A DNA stretch of 41,675 nucleotides from Vibrio tasmaniensis 1F-187 (GTDB lineage Bacteria > Pseudomonadota > Gammaproteobacteria > Enterobacterales > Vibrionaceae). The position numbers and the translations under genes were made by a program. Below the pieces are notes generated by a model. The model had not been told where the DNA came from, did not search any database, and saw only the letters and a program-made list of their open reading frames with translations. This document shows, piece by piece, positions 17,863-26,216 of the stretch (its first letter is position 1; each line of letters begins with the position of its first letter). The stretch lies in the NCBI RefSeq assembly GCF_000272405.2, contig NZ_AJZM02000085.1, forward strand, positions 1 through 41,675, given 5' to 3'.

Positions 17863-18585
17863 TTAACGCTTGGTCAGCTGCTTGCTGTTCAAGTAAGGCA
17901 GGATATGCGGGCGAGATTCGCCAGACAGCTTTTGCGTGATCTGCTGTGACCAACTGCTCTGCTTTTGGTTGCTTGAACGGCTTGCGTAGTAGCTCTGCAT
18001 TGAATCATCGTAGCTGGCAATTTCATCTAGGCTCAGCGGTTGGTATTGGTTTTCGTGCATCACCACGTGAGCTGGAAGGCGAGGCTTCACCTCTGGTTGT
18101 TGTGCCGGGTGACCTAAGCACATTCCGAACAATACGGCGGTGTGTTGTGGCAGTTCTAGCAGTTCATCCACTTGTTGTGCGCTGTTACGCAGCCCACCAA
18201 TATACACGCCACCCAAACCTAGAGACTCAGCAGCCAGCATGCAGTTTTGCGCCATGATGCCAGAATCTACCGCGCCAATCAGGGTCAGTTCAGTAAAGTC
18301 GGTTTTCACTTCAGGGTTGATTTGAGCGTGGCGTTGATAGTCGATACAGAACACCAAAAACTCTGCAGCGTTCTCAACGTAAGCTTGGTTACCTGCGTAT
18401 TCGGCTAACAGTTTGCGCTTCTCTTTGTCTGTCACTCTCACGATAGAAACAGCCTGCAGTAAGCTCGATGACGAAGCCGCGAGACCAGCTTGAATAATCA
18501 CATCAAGTTGTGCTTTTTCAATCGGTTGATTTGTATATTGACGAATGGAGCGGTGCCCCAGAATAGTTTCAATCGTGCTGTTCAT
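17863..18585 (-). CDS. nfsA: Oxygen-insensitive NADPH nitroreductase NfsA
   Basis: A 240-residue FMN-dependent cytoplasmic reductase that reduces nitroaromatics, quinones and chromate by two electrons using NADPH. It aligns over its full length with remembered E. coli NfsA: 'HRSIRQYTNQPI' at the start, 'SSSSLLQAVSIVRVTD', 'AESLGLGGVYIGGLRN' and 'LFGMCLGHPAQQPEVKPRLP'. Length equals the E. coli protein. GAGAG lies just upstream of the ATG. It stands alone between a convergent PLD gene and the terminator of the fadL-like gene. Confidence 0.95.
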   Translation of the reverse strand: MNSTIETILGHRSIRQYTNQPIEKAQLDVIIQAGLAASSSSLLQAVSIVRVTDKEKRKLLAEYAGNQAYVENAAEFLVFCIDYQRHAQINPEVKTDFTELTLIGAVDSGIMAQNCMLAAESLGLGGVYIGGLRNSAQQVDELLELPQHTAVLFGMCLGHPAQQPEVKPRLPAHVVMHENQYQPLSLDEIASYDDSMQSYYASRSSNQKQSSWSQQITQKLSGESRPHILPYLNSKQLTKR

Positions 18586-18698
18586 AACTCTCAGACAGTC
18601 CTTGTGATGATGACGTAGAGAATCACAATAACGACAATTACCATGAGCGTAAAGGGTGTTCGAGCCTTTCTGGTTGGCAGAATGATATTCATGAATTT

Positions 18699-18730
18699 AA
18701 AAGGATTGCTGTCACAGCCAATCCTTTTTT
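18699..18730 (-). terminator. Intrinsic terminator after the fadL-like gene
   Basis: An imperfect hairpin (AAAAGGATTGCTGT pairing with ACAGCCAATCCTTTT, one bulge) with A and T runs on both sides. It lies about 45 bp beyond the fadL-like stop on the leftward strand. Confidence 0.8.
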
Positions 18731-18773
18731 GTACGGTTTCTTGCTAGAAGCGAATAACGCTCAAGAGTTCGCT

Positions 18774-19886
18774 TTAATGGCGAAGAGACAAAGTGATGAA
18801 GTGAACTCTGTTGGTCGAATAGCTGCCAGAAGGCTGAAATAGTCCTGAGTCAGCATTAATTTCACCATGGCCTAAATCTTGGTATTGGTAGCTCAATCCT
18901 AGATGTAAGTCGTTGGATATCTTCTTCTCAGCGCCGAATCCGATACGCCACTGTTTATCGAGCGGGAGTAACACATCTCTGTTTTGACTGCTTACAGGGC
19001 TCGTGTCACCGCTCACTCCGCTGTACAGCAACCAATCCTCGTATGCGTATTCCACACCAACCCCAAGAGAATAGGTGGTTGAGTATTTGTCATCATAATC
19101 TTGCCATGTCTCCATGTTGGAGCTGAGTAGAAGGTTTAAGTCTTCATTTAATGAATGCTTCAACCCTAAGTTTAAGCTTCGAACCCATGTTAGTTCAGAG
19201 CTAATGCCAAAAGCGTTGGCGTTATCAAGGGAAAGGTCGTGATCAAGTTGGCCCTGATAACTGACACCCAATTGTGTGTTGTCACTGATGTGGTGATTGA
19301 GACTCAGGCCGAATCCTAGGTCGAGGCTATCTCCTTGAAGCTCTCGACCATTCAATGCTTGAGTTTCAAGCGCAGCGTGCTGCAATATCAAAGAACCACC
19401 AAGAGACAGTTGTTCATTGACCTGATATGACAATGACGACGTAAAGTTGAGTGCCGAAATGCTATTTTCTTTGATCAATAAAGCAGGGTGTGCGCCAACG
19501 CCGTGTGAGTATTTAACGCCAGTGCCGCCAGCTGCGTGCAATGCTACGCCGACGACCCATTGGTCATTGAGCCTTGATGCGTAAGACAAATGAGGGAGAA
19601 CATCGGCGCTGCTTCCTGTGGTCGAAGCCGAGTTATCGTCACGGACAAAAGTGGTTTCAACATCGAGGTATTGAACGCCGAGAATCCAAGCGCTTTCTTC
19701 AATAGCCGATAACCCCGCAGCATTGGTGATCACGGCGGATGCATCGTTCGCGGTGACGTTTCCTGCGCCGGCTGTGCCAACGCTTTTGGTTGTCGCAATC
19801 TGAGATAGATTTAACCCTCCCGCGTGAGCGAGAGAGTTGACTATCCCTGTTACTAACAGAGACAGTGTGATGAAAGGTGTTTTCAA
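18774..19886 (-). CDS. FadL/OMPP1/TodX-family outer-membrane transporter
   Basis: A 370-residue outer-membrane beta barrel for hydrophobic compounds (long-chain fatty acids in FadL, toluene or xylene in TodX/XylN). A signal peptide ends near 'SLAHA', and the mature N-terminus 'GGLNLSQIATTKSVGTAGAG' followed by 'ANDASAVITNAAGL' is the FadL hatch region (NPAG in most members, NAAG here). The rest shows alternating strands, and it ends in a strand closing '...HFITLSLRH'. The start is TTG 19886 with GAGG eight bases upstream. It lies downstream of a DUF1254 gene on the same strand, facing sulfatase-related genes, so a hydrophobic ester or its product is the likely cargo. Confidence 0.88.
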   Translation of the reverse strand: MKTPFITLSLLVTGIVNSLAHAGGLNLSQIATTKSVGTAGAGNVTANDASAVITNAAGLSAIEESAWILGVQYLDVETTFVRDDNSASTTGSSADVLPHLSYASRLNDQWVVGVALHAAGGTGVKYSHGVGAHPALLIKENSISALNFTSSLSYQVNEQLSLGGSLILQHAALETQALNGRELQGDSLDLGFGLSLNHHISDNTQLGVSYQGQLDHDLSLDNANAFGISSELTWVRSLNLGLKHSLNEDLNLLLSSNMETWQDYDDKYSTTYSLGVGVEYAYEDWLLYSGVSGDTSPVSSQNRDVLLPLDKQWRIGFGAEKKISNDLHLGLSYQYQDLGHGEINADSGLFQPSGSYSTNRVHFITLSLRH

Positions 19887-19958
19887 GAATAGAACCTCAT
19901 TTTCAGTGTATGAGTTATGTTGCTAGCAGCTTGAGCCATGTATTTGGGGAGAGAACGA

Positions 19959-19994
19959 ATTGCCACGAGCGAACATTAAGAACGCCGTGGCAAT
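19959..19994. repeat. Inverted repeat between DUF1254 and fadL-like genes
   Basis: Nine-bp perfect arms (ATTGCCACG at 19959-19967 and CGTGGCAAT at 19986-19994) separated by 18 bases, in the 167-bp gap of two co-directional genes. There is no T run, so it may be an operator or an mRNA structure rather than a terminator. Confidence 0.45.
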
Positions 19995-20053
19995 CGACTT
20001 GACCTACTTAATTGCCTTAGTTGGATTAATCGACGTAATTAACTTAATTGAGG

Positions 20054-21454
20054 CTAGAGTTTTTCAACTTGTGGCAGCGGATACTCATTGTTGAGAACGG
20101 CTTGAGTTGGCTCATACAGGCGCATGTGAAGATAGAAGTCATCTTGAGGCGCGGGTAGCCAGTTACACGTTGGATCGGACGGTTTTACGTATTGAATGCA
20201 TATTGGCAAGGTGCCGTCTTCTGCGTATTTCAGCTCATCTTTACGATTGGTTGAAATGGAGTAGCGTTGAATGAAGTTCTCAACCATGAACAGGTTTTTA
20301 GCGTCGTACATGGTCAAAGACCAAAAGGCGTCAGCGGGTGCATCGGCAGGCATGGTCATTCGATATTGATTGTCTCCCGACAGCTGCTCGCCATTCGAGT
20401 CCGTGTATCGATTTGGGTAGAGTGCTCGCTCTGGCACATTCAAACCAGCCGCACGCATATTGATGCTCGCTCGGCTCAGGTAATCATTCCCGTAACGGCC
20501 TCCCTCGTACATCATCGACCAGCCATTATTGACATCGCCGATGCTTCGACCAGCGTATTGAATGATCTGCTGTGAAGACTTAATCGCGCGCATTAGCCCT
20601 TTTTTCTGTGCTGAGGTTAGCGCTTCAGGGTTAAAGGGGGTCGATCCTCCAATACCAATTTGTTGGAATTGATCAACGATGGCAACATCTTCTGGAATCG
20701 GGTTTTTACGTAGTTCACGGTCAATTAGCGAATACCACTCTAACCCTTCAGGCCTCGCCATGGGTGGGATACGACCTGTCGAAGCTTTGAGCTCTACGAT
20801 GTCATGCTCTGCGCCGAGTTGATCGAGTGGGTAGCTGAGGAATTTATCGTGAATAACCAGTGCGTCATTGAGGTCTTGCTCGCCAAACACGCCCGTTCGT
20901 TGAATCAACCAAACCATAGGAGTGCGAGATTCTACGACACGATCAATTCCCTCTGGTACTTCACCAGCCCATCCTTTGTTGACCAAAAGCACTTTTGAAC
21001 CTTGGTCGCCGACATTCTTCACATGCAGATCTTCAATCGAATCTGAGTAAGCATCCAATAGCTGAACAATGTAATAACGGTTATCGGTGCGAGGAATATC
21101 AATCACCATTGGACCTGATAAATCCAGATCGTAGTGAGCTTGTGAGTAGAGCGTATCGTTGTTGACGGTCGGTACAATCCTATCCTGAGGTCCAGATAGA
21201 ACGCGTGTTTTACCCATCTCATTCAATGGTGCCATAGCGTTGTCCATCGGCGCATCAACAGATGTGGTCGTTTGCCTAACCGCAGCCACGGTTAATGGAC
21301 CCGTACCATAGATAAATGCTTGAACACCTAGATTGTAAGCGAGCTCTTCTTCAGGATTAATAGATTGTTGGGCAAGGGATGGCATCGCGATAATACTGGA
21401 TAAAGAACACACTAAACTGGTCAGTACACTTTTCTTATAGAGGAGCTTTCTCAT
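20054..21454 (-). CDS. Exported DUF1254/DUF1214 protein 1
   Basis: A 466-residue protein with a signal peptide cleaved near 'MPSLA'. It has the DUF1254 N-terminal domain ('VNNDTLYSQAHYDLDLSGPMV', 'DNRYYIVQLLDAYSD') and the C-terminal DUF1214 domain ('PADAFWSLTMYDAKNLF', 'LYEPTQAVLNNEYPLP'). The biochemical function of this family is not established as far as I know; members are often periplasmic and found near lipid- or aromatic-compound genes. AAGGTG precedes the ATG. It is the first gene of a leftward unit with the fadL-like gene and is divergent from the sulfatase-maturase gene. The shared gap holds a LysR-type dyad. Confidence 0.88.
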   Translation of the reverse strand: MRKLLYKKSVLTSLVCSLSSIIAMPSLAQQSINPEEELAYNLGVQAFIYGTGPLTVAAVRQTTTSVDAPMDNAMAPLNEMGKTRVLSGPQDRIVPTVNNDTLYSQAHYDLDLSGPMVIDIPRTDNRYYIVQLLDAYSDSIEDLHVKNVGDQGSKVLLVNKGWAGEVPEGIDRVVESRTPMVWLIQRTGVFGEQDLNDALVIHDKFLSYPLDQLGAEHDIVELKASTGRIPPMARPEGLEWYSLIDRELRKNPIPEDVAIVDQFQQIGIGGSTPFNPEALTSAQKKGLMRAIKSSQQIIQYAGRSIGDVNNGWSMMYEGGRYGNDYLSRASINMRAAGLNVPERALYPNRYTDSNGEQLSGDNQYRMTMPADAPADAFWSLTMYDAKNLFMVENFIQRYSISTNRKDELKYAEDGTLPICIQYVKPSDPTCNWLPAPQDDFYLHMRLYEPTQAVLNNEYPLPQVEKL

Positions 21455-21520
21455 AGAACACCTTAGATCGTAGGAACAGAATTAGGCATTTATCATATGA
21501 GCAAGTGAGATTAAGGAGTG

Positions 21521-21547
21521 TAATAGCCGATATTAAGGATGTTAATA
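21521..21547. promoter_or_regulatory. LysR-type dyad TATTA-N7-TAATA (copy A) in the divergent promoter
   Basis: TATTA at 21531-21535 and TAATA at 21543-21547 are separated by seven bases, with a third TAATA half-site at 21521-21525. The same dyad with a similar core occurs in front of the sulfatase gene (23810-23826). It contains the T-N11-A signature typical of LysR sites. It would serve both the DUF1254 gene and the maturase gene. Confidence 0.6.
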
Positions 21548-21696
21548 GTCTAATTTTACCACTCAAGCATTTGTTTTAGTTAACATTATTTTAGGGTGGT
21601 GAAGCGACTCTACGACGTGTGCAGGTAGGGGGCGTGAGGCGCTATTGTTTGATTGATTTTCGGTTGATATGTTGGCAAAAAAGTACGGGAATCGAT

Positions 21697-22848
21697 ATGA
21701 ACACATCTACTTATCCTTTTAGCTTATTCATTAAAGCAGAAGGGGCTCAATGCAATCTGGATTGTAGCTACTGCTATTATCTTAATAGACAAGATGTCGA
21801 TAAGAGGTCTTCAATGTCTCTGGACATGATGGAGAAAATTGTCGGTGCTCATATCGACGCGCAGCCAATGAAAGATCAGCAAGTGGACTTTATCTGGCAT
21901 GGTGGCGAGCCTATGTTAAGAGGGCTCGATTTCTATGAAGCTGCGATGAAAACGCAGGCAAGCAAAGCGACTACCAAGCTCGTCGTGAATACGATGCAGA
22001 CCAATGGAACCATGATTAACGATCGTTGGGCGAGTTTCTTTGCTAAACACAATTTCATGATGGGCATTAGTATCGACGGGCCCAATATCCTGAATGACAT
22101 CGCTCGGATCGACAAAAATGGCGAGTCGTCTTTTGAACGCACAATGCGTGGGATGTCTTATCTAAAGAAGCACAATGTTGATTTTAATACGTTAACGGTC
22201 GTGAACAATAAAACCTACAAACACGGTAAAACGATCTATCAGTTTTTGGTTGAAAATGGCAGTGGTTACATGCAGTTTCAGCCTTGTATCGATCATGAGT
22301 TGGACAGGCGAACAGGGCATGATTGGTCGTTAACCGGTGAGCAATGGGGGCAATTTCTTTGTGATTTGTTTGATGCATGGAGCGCCAATGATGTCGGTAA
22401 AGTGTATATCCAGTTTTTTGAAAACTGTCTAATGGTATTGATGGGTTACCAAAGCCAAATGTGCCATCACAGCGCGACTTGTGGACAGCAATTAATGGTT
22501 GAGCATGACGGCAATGTTTACAGTTGTGACCATTATGGGTATCAAGATCATCAACTGGGCACCATGAACAGTGATAAGCTTGCAACCATGGCGAGCTCAC
22601 CAGAACAAATCGCGTTTGGCACCAACAAATATGAAGAGTTAAACAGCACTTGTCGACGTTGTGACTTTGTTGAACTCTGCCAAGGTGGTTGTCCTAAAAA
22701 CAGAATAGCAACAATCGAAGATGGCAGTCCGATGAATCATTTATGCCAAGGGTATGAGATGTTTTTTCGTCACGCATTACCCAAATTATTGCCTATGGTA
22801 GAAGCGATGAAAAAAGGGTATTCGCCAGCGTACTTTCCACTTTTCTAA
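21697..22848 (+). CDS. Anaerobic sulfatase-maturating enzyme (radical SAM/SPASM)
   Basis: A 383-residue cytoplasmic radical SAM enzyme that oxidises the active-site Cys or Ser of a sulfatase to formylglycine before export. The SAM cluster motif is Cys19-x3-Cys23-x2-Cys26 ('CNLDCSYCYY'). The C-terminal SPASM domain has the full set: C-x9-G-x4-C around 'MVEHDGNVYSC', C-x2-C-x5-C-x3-C in 'CRRCDFVELCQGGC', and a last Cys in 'NHLC'. The start at ATG 21697 immediately precedes the family N-terminus; an upstream extension to 21619 is unlikely. A Ser-type sulfatase is encoded two genes downstream and is the probable substrate. The LysR gene follows after 17 bp, suggesting co-transcription. Confidence 0.93.
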   Translation: MNTSTYPFSLFIKAEGAQCNLDCSYCYYLNRQDVDKRSSMSLDMMEKIVGAHIDAQPMKDQQVDFIWHGGEPMLRGLDFYEAAMKTQASKATTKLVVNTMQTNGTMINDRWASFFAKHNFMMGISIDGPNILNDIARIDKNGESSFERTMRGMSYLKKHNVDFNTLTVVNNKTYKHGKTIYQFLVENGSGYMQFQPCIDHELDRRTGHDWSLTGEQWGQFLCDLFDAWSANDVGKVYIQFFENCLMVLMGYQSQMCHHSATCGQQLMVEHDGNVYSCDHYGYQDHQLGTMNSDKLATMASSPEQIAFGTNKYEELNSTCRRCDFVELCQGGCPKNRIATIEDGSPMNHLCQGYEMFFRHALPKLLPMVEAMKKGYSPAYFPLF

Positions 22849-22865
22849 ATCATTTGGAGTAGGGC

Positions 22866-23762
22866 ATGACCAAAGACCTAAACTTACTGCGGCTCATTTT
22901 GGTGCTTAATGAAACTCGTCAAACGGTGAGTGCAGCCAAAACCTTGAACGTAAGTCAGCCGACGATCAGTGTCATGCTTCGTAAGCTCAGAGAACAATTT
23001 GATGATGAGTTGTTTGTTAGAGATAAAGCAAGGCTTGAACCCACCCCAAAATGCTTGAAGCTCATCGAAACCTTGCCTCTACTATTAGAACAGCTAGACA
23101 ACCTTTACATACCCAATGATGAGTGGGGCTTGGAAGATTTAAGAGGGGAGGTTCAAATCATGCTGCCTTCCCCGCTGTTGATCCCAGTGGGTGTGCCACT
23201 AATCAAAAAGCTGACCAAAGAAGCGCCGCAAGTGACGTTCCAATGCTCACCTTGGTTAGATAATGGCGTCCAGTCTCTAGAGACCAACCGAATGTGTTGG
23301 GGAGTGAGCTATCTTCCTATGGACGTCAATAAAACCCTGACTGAACGCCCAGTTGGCTTTGATAAGTTCATGTTGGTGCTAAGAGCAGACCACCCAATTC
23401 AAGGCAACTCCCTTGAGGACATTCTGAAATACCCACTCTGTATCAATATGATCCCTGGTTACATTCAGCCGACCAAGACGGAAATGTTGATCAAAAAATA
23501 CGACTTAGATAAACACATCGGGCTCAGAAGCAACAATATGAATTTGATGCTAGAAGTCGTTAAGGACAGCGACTTCATCTATGTAACATCGTCGAAATGC
23601 CGCTATTTGCTTGATCACTCTTATCGTTGTATCGATTTACCGCCGGAACTGTTGAAAGACACCTATCGTCGAGAATTAGCACTGTTTACTCATCAAGCAA
23701 ACCGTAATAACCCGTTCACGGATTGGCTTCAAAAAGAAATTACGTCGATTATTCAATCCTAG
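22866..23762 (+). CDS. LysR-family regulator of the sulfatase cluster
   Basis: A 298-residue LysR-type factor. The N-terminus 'LNLLRLILVLNETRQTVSAAK' and recognition helix 'SQPTISVMLRKLREQF', then 'DDELFVRDKARLEPTPK', place it in the NodD/NahR/LinR-like subgroup that often responds to aromatic compounds. GGAG lies upstream of the ATG. It is 17 bp after the maturase gene and 164 bp before the sulfatase gene. Both flanking promoter regions carry TATTA-N7-TAATA dyads, so autoregulation and control of sulfatase, maturase and DUF1254/fadL genes by this protein is the simplest reading (inference). Confidence 0.88.
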   Translation: MTKDLNLLRLILVLNETRQTVSAAKTLNVSQPTISVMLRKLREQFDDELFVRDKARLEPTPKCLKLIETLPLLLEQLDNLYIPNDEWGLEDLRGEVQIMLPSPLLIPVGVPLIKKLTKEAPQVTFQCSPWLDNGVQSLETNRMCWGVSYLPMDVNKTLTERPVGFDKFMLVLRADHPIQGNSLEDILKYPLCINMIPGYIQPTKTEMLIKKYDLDKHIGLRSNNMNLMLEVVKDSDFIYVTSSKCRYLLDHSYRCIDLPPELLKDTYRRELALFTHQANRNNPFTDWLQKEITSIIQS

Positions 23763-23804
23763 CATCACGCTACTATTCCCTTTAAATAACTCCCCTTTCT
23801 AACG

Positions 23805-23831
23805 GCCACTATTAAGAATCGTAATAGTGGC
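23805..23831. promoter_or_regulatory. LysR-type dyad (copy B) upstream of the sulfatase gene
   Basis: A perfect inverted repeat with 10-bp arms (GCCACTATTA / TAATAGTGGC) around seven bases. The inner TATTA (23810-23814) and TAATA (23822-23826) match copy A at 21531-21547 in spacing and in much of the core (AAGRAT). A role as terminator of the LysR gene is possible from the long stem, but no T run follows. Confidence 0.6.
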
Positions 23832-23926
23832 TATCAAGCCATTTTTGGCCTCTTTCTTATACCATTTACCTCAACAATGGTTCGTTGTGACTTCAGCGAT
23901 TTACTCATAGTGAATGAGGGTTATAA

Positions 23927-25465
23927 ATGTATAAGTCTTTTGTTAAATCCGCTCTGGCGCTCTCGGTACTGGCGAGCGTCAATGTACACGCAGCGAGCCA
24001 ACCCAATGTGGTTGCCATCATGCTCGATGATGTGAGCCCAACGGATCTGTCTGCCTACCACCGCGGTTTAGGCGCAGTGGATACGCCGAACATTGATCGA
24101 ATTGCCGAGCGCGGCATGATGGTCAGTGATTACTACGCACAAGGCAGCTCTACCGCGGGGCGCTCTGCCTTTATCACAGGTCAATATCCTTTCCGAACAG
24201 GCTTAACGTCTGTCGGTCAGCCGGGCTCTTCACTTGGCCTTCAAAAAGAAGATCCAACCCTAGCCGAAATGCTGAAAGACAAAGGCTATGCGACCGTGCA
24301 TGTCGGTAAAAGTCACCTAGGCGATAACAACAGTCACTTACCAACGGTGCACGGCTTTGATGAATTCTTCGGTTTCCTTTACCACCTCAACGTTATGGAG
24401 ATGCCTGAACAGCCGGAATTCCCAACAGACCCTAACTTCAGAGGTCGCCCTCGTAATGTTCTTCACACCATCGCTACCGAGAGTGTGGACATGCAAGAAG
24501 ACCCAAGGTTTGGTGTGGTTGGAAAGCAAACGATTGAAGATAAAGGTCCTTTAGGCTCTAAACGCATGCAAACCGTTGATGGCGAATTTTTGGAGTTTGC
24601 TACTAATTGGCTCGATAGACATGAAGCAGAGAAAGACGAACAACCTTACTTCATGTGGTACAACCCGACTCGTATGCACCAAAAAACACACGTGCGTCCT
24701 GAGTATCAAGGCGCGAGCCAAATCAACACGTATTACGATGGCTTGATTGAACTTGATGACCAGATCGGTGTATTACTCGATAAGTTAGAAGATCTTGGTG
24801 AAATTGATAACACGATAATCTTGTTTACCTCAGACAACGGCGTAAACCTAGATCATTGGCCTGATGGTGGTTCTGCCTCTTTCCGTGGTCAAAAAGGCAC
24901 GACGTGGGATGGCGGTTTCCGTGTACCAATGCTGGTCAGCTGGCCAGATAAAATCCCTCAAGGTGAATACACCGATGGCTTCATGACTTCTGAAGACTGG
25001 GTGCCAACCATTATGGCTGCAGTGGGTGAAGGCGACATTAAGCAAGAACTGCTTGATGGAAAAGAGTTAAACGGCGAGCGTTATCAAGTCCACTTGGATG
25101 GTTATAACCAGCTGGATATGTTGACCAAAGGTGAGCCGAGCCAACGCCATGAGTTCTTCTTCTACAACGAGCAAGATTTGAATGCGTTCCGAGTTGATGA
25201 TTGGAAAGTGCACCTAAAAACCAAAACGGAGTGGATTGCGCCTCCTGAAGAGTGGCCACTAGGGATGCTCATCAACATCAAGGCTGATCCTTATGAGCGT
25301 AGCCCTGATACTCGTGGTTGGTTCTTATGGATGAAAGAGAAGTCTTGGGTACTACCAAAGCTGCAAAAATCAGCGGCGGAATATCAGAAGTCACTCAAAG
25401 CGTTTCCACCAAGACAGAAAGCCGGTGGTATTGGTATGGCAGACAAATCAGTGGTTGCTGACTAA
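23927..25465 (+). CDS. Exported arylsulfatase-type sulfatase with Ser active site
   Basis: A 512-residue periplasmic or secreted sulfatase (type I, alkaline-phosphatase fold) that removes sulfate from an ester after formylglycine formation. A signal peptide ends near residue 23 ('VHAAS'). Ca-binding Asp34-Asp35 begin the fold; the signature is Ser75-T-A-G-Arg79 followed by 'SAFITGQ', so the modified residue would be a serine, with Ala in place of the usual Pro. Lys128/His130 ('GKSHLG') and Asp303-Asn304 ('TSDNG') complete the site. GAGGG precedes the ATG. Followed by a beta-barrel gene and a second DUF1254 gene on the same strand. The substrate is unknown. Confidence 0.92.
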   Translation: MYKSFVKSALALSVLASVNVHAASQPNVVAIMLDDVSPTDLSAYHRGLGAVDTPNIDRIAERGMMVSDYYAQGSSTAGRSAFITGQYPFRTGLTSVGQPGSSLGLQKEDPTLAEMLKDKGYATVHVGKSHLGDNNSHLPTVHGFDEFFGFLYHLNVMEMPEQPEFPTDPNFRGRPRNVLHTIATESVDMQEDPRFGVVGKQTIEDKGPLGSKRMQTVDGEFLEFATNWLDRHEAEKDEQPYFMWYNPTRMHQKTHVRPEYQGASQINTYYDGLIELDDQIGVLLDKLEDLGEIDNTIILFTSDNGVNLDHWPDGGSASFRGQKGTTWDGGFRVPMLVSWPDKIPQGEYTDGFMTSEDWVPTIMAAVGEGDIKQELLDGKELNGERYQVHLDGYNQLDMLTKGEPSQRHEFFFYNEQDLNAFRVDDWKVHLKTKTEWIAPPEEWPLGMLINIKADPYERSPDTRGWFLWMKEKSWVLPKLQKSAAEYQKSLKAFPPRQKAGGIGMADKSVVAD

Positions 25466-25526
25466 CGCCAAATACGACTAATACAAGGTGTGCTGTAACA
25501 AGCGCACCTTACTATCGGACAATAAT

Positions 25527-26204
25527 ATGAAGAAACCGTTACGTCTGCTCACGGGCACCTTTTCCACTTTTACACTCTCTATCTTTGCGCTTATCCCCTT
25601 TGCATTTTGTGTTTCCGCTCAAGAAGAACCTGCCAGTGACATGGCTGATCCAATGGCTGTTTATACGGGAGGTGAAATTATTGCGGGCAATAAAGGGCTT
25701 GGCGCTACCTTCCAGTTTGGCGTGAATCGTGGCGATTGGGGTGTGTTGGGTAAGCTGGAAGGCAAAAACAACTTTGAAAACTATCGAGCACGATTCTTCA
25801 CACCCAACAAGAAAACGGGCACTGGCTTGTTTGTTGATGCTGGACACGACTTCTCCAACGATGGCATAACCTCAAACTATGCGTCGGCGGGCATCATGCA
25901 GTCGTTCAAGCTGAGCGATAAGGTTAACCTGTACAGCGCCCTAACGTACGGACAAATGTGGGAGGAGAGTAATCAGTTTGAGGACACGCAAATCATCAGC
26001 AGTATTAACTACTTAAAGTACGATTTTGCTGACCAATTTTATCTTCTACTCGCTCCACAATACACCTACGGATTAGATGGTGAGAACACACGAGATTTCT
26101 CTGCTGAAATGCAACTGGGCTACAAGGTCGATAGTGACAACATCATCATCTTTAGTGGTGATACTGACAACAACACTTGGATCACCTTCCGTACTCGTTT
26201 TTAG
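25527..26204 (+). CDS. Small outer-membrane beta-barrel protein of unknown function
   Basis: A 225-residue protein with a signal peptide (hydrophobic 'TLSIFALIPFAFCVSA', cleavage before QEE) and about ten alternating amphipathic strands. It ends '...TWITFRTRF', with the terminal Phe typical of outer-membrane proteins recognised by BamA. I cannot assign a family; size recalls small porins such as KdgM or Tsx-like channels, but no motif settles this. ATG 25527 is chosen because the encoded signal peptide starts 'MKKPLR'; an upstream start at 25488 would precede it with 13 polar residues. It sits 61 bp after the sulfatase and 12 bp before the DUF1254 gene, so it is part of that operon. Confidence 0.8.
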   Translation: MKKPLRLLTGTFSTFTLSIFALIPFAFCVSAQEEPASDMADPMAVYTGGEIIAGNKGLGATFQFGVNRGDWGVLGKLEGKNNFENYRARFFTPNKKTGTGLFVDAGHDFSNDGITSNYASAGIMQSFKLSDKVNLYSALTYGQMWEESNQFEDTQIISSINYLKYDFADQFYLLLAPQYTYGLDGENTRDFSAEMQLGYKVDSDNIIIFSGDTDNNTWITFRTRF

Positions 26205-26216
26205 TTAGGACATTAA

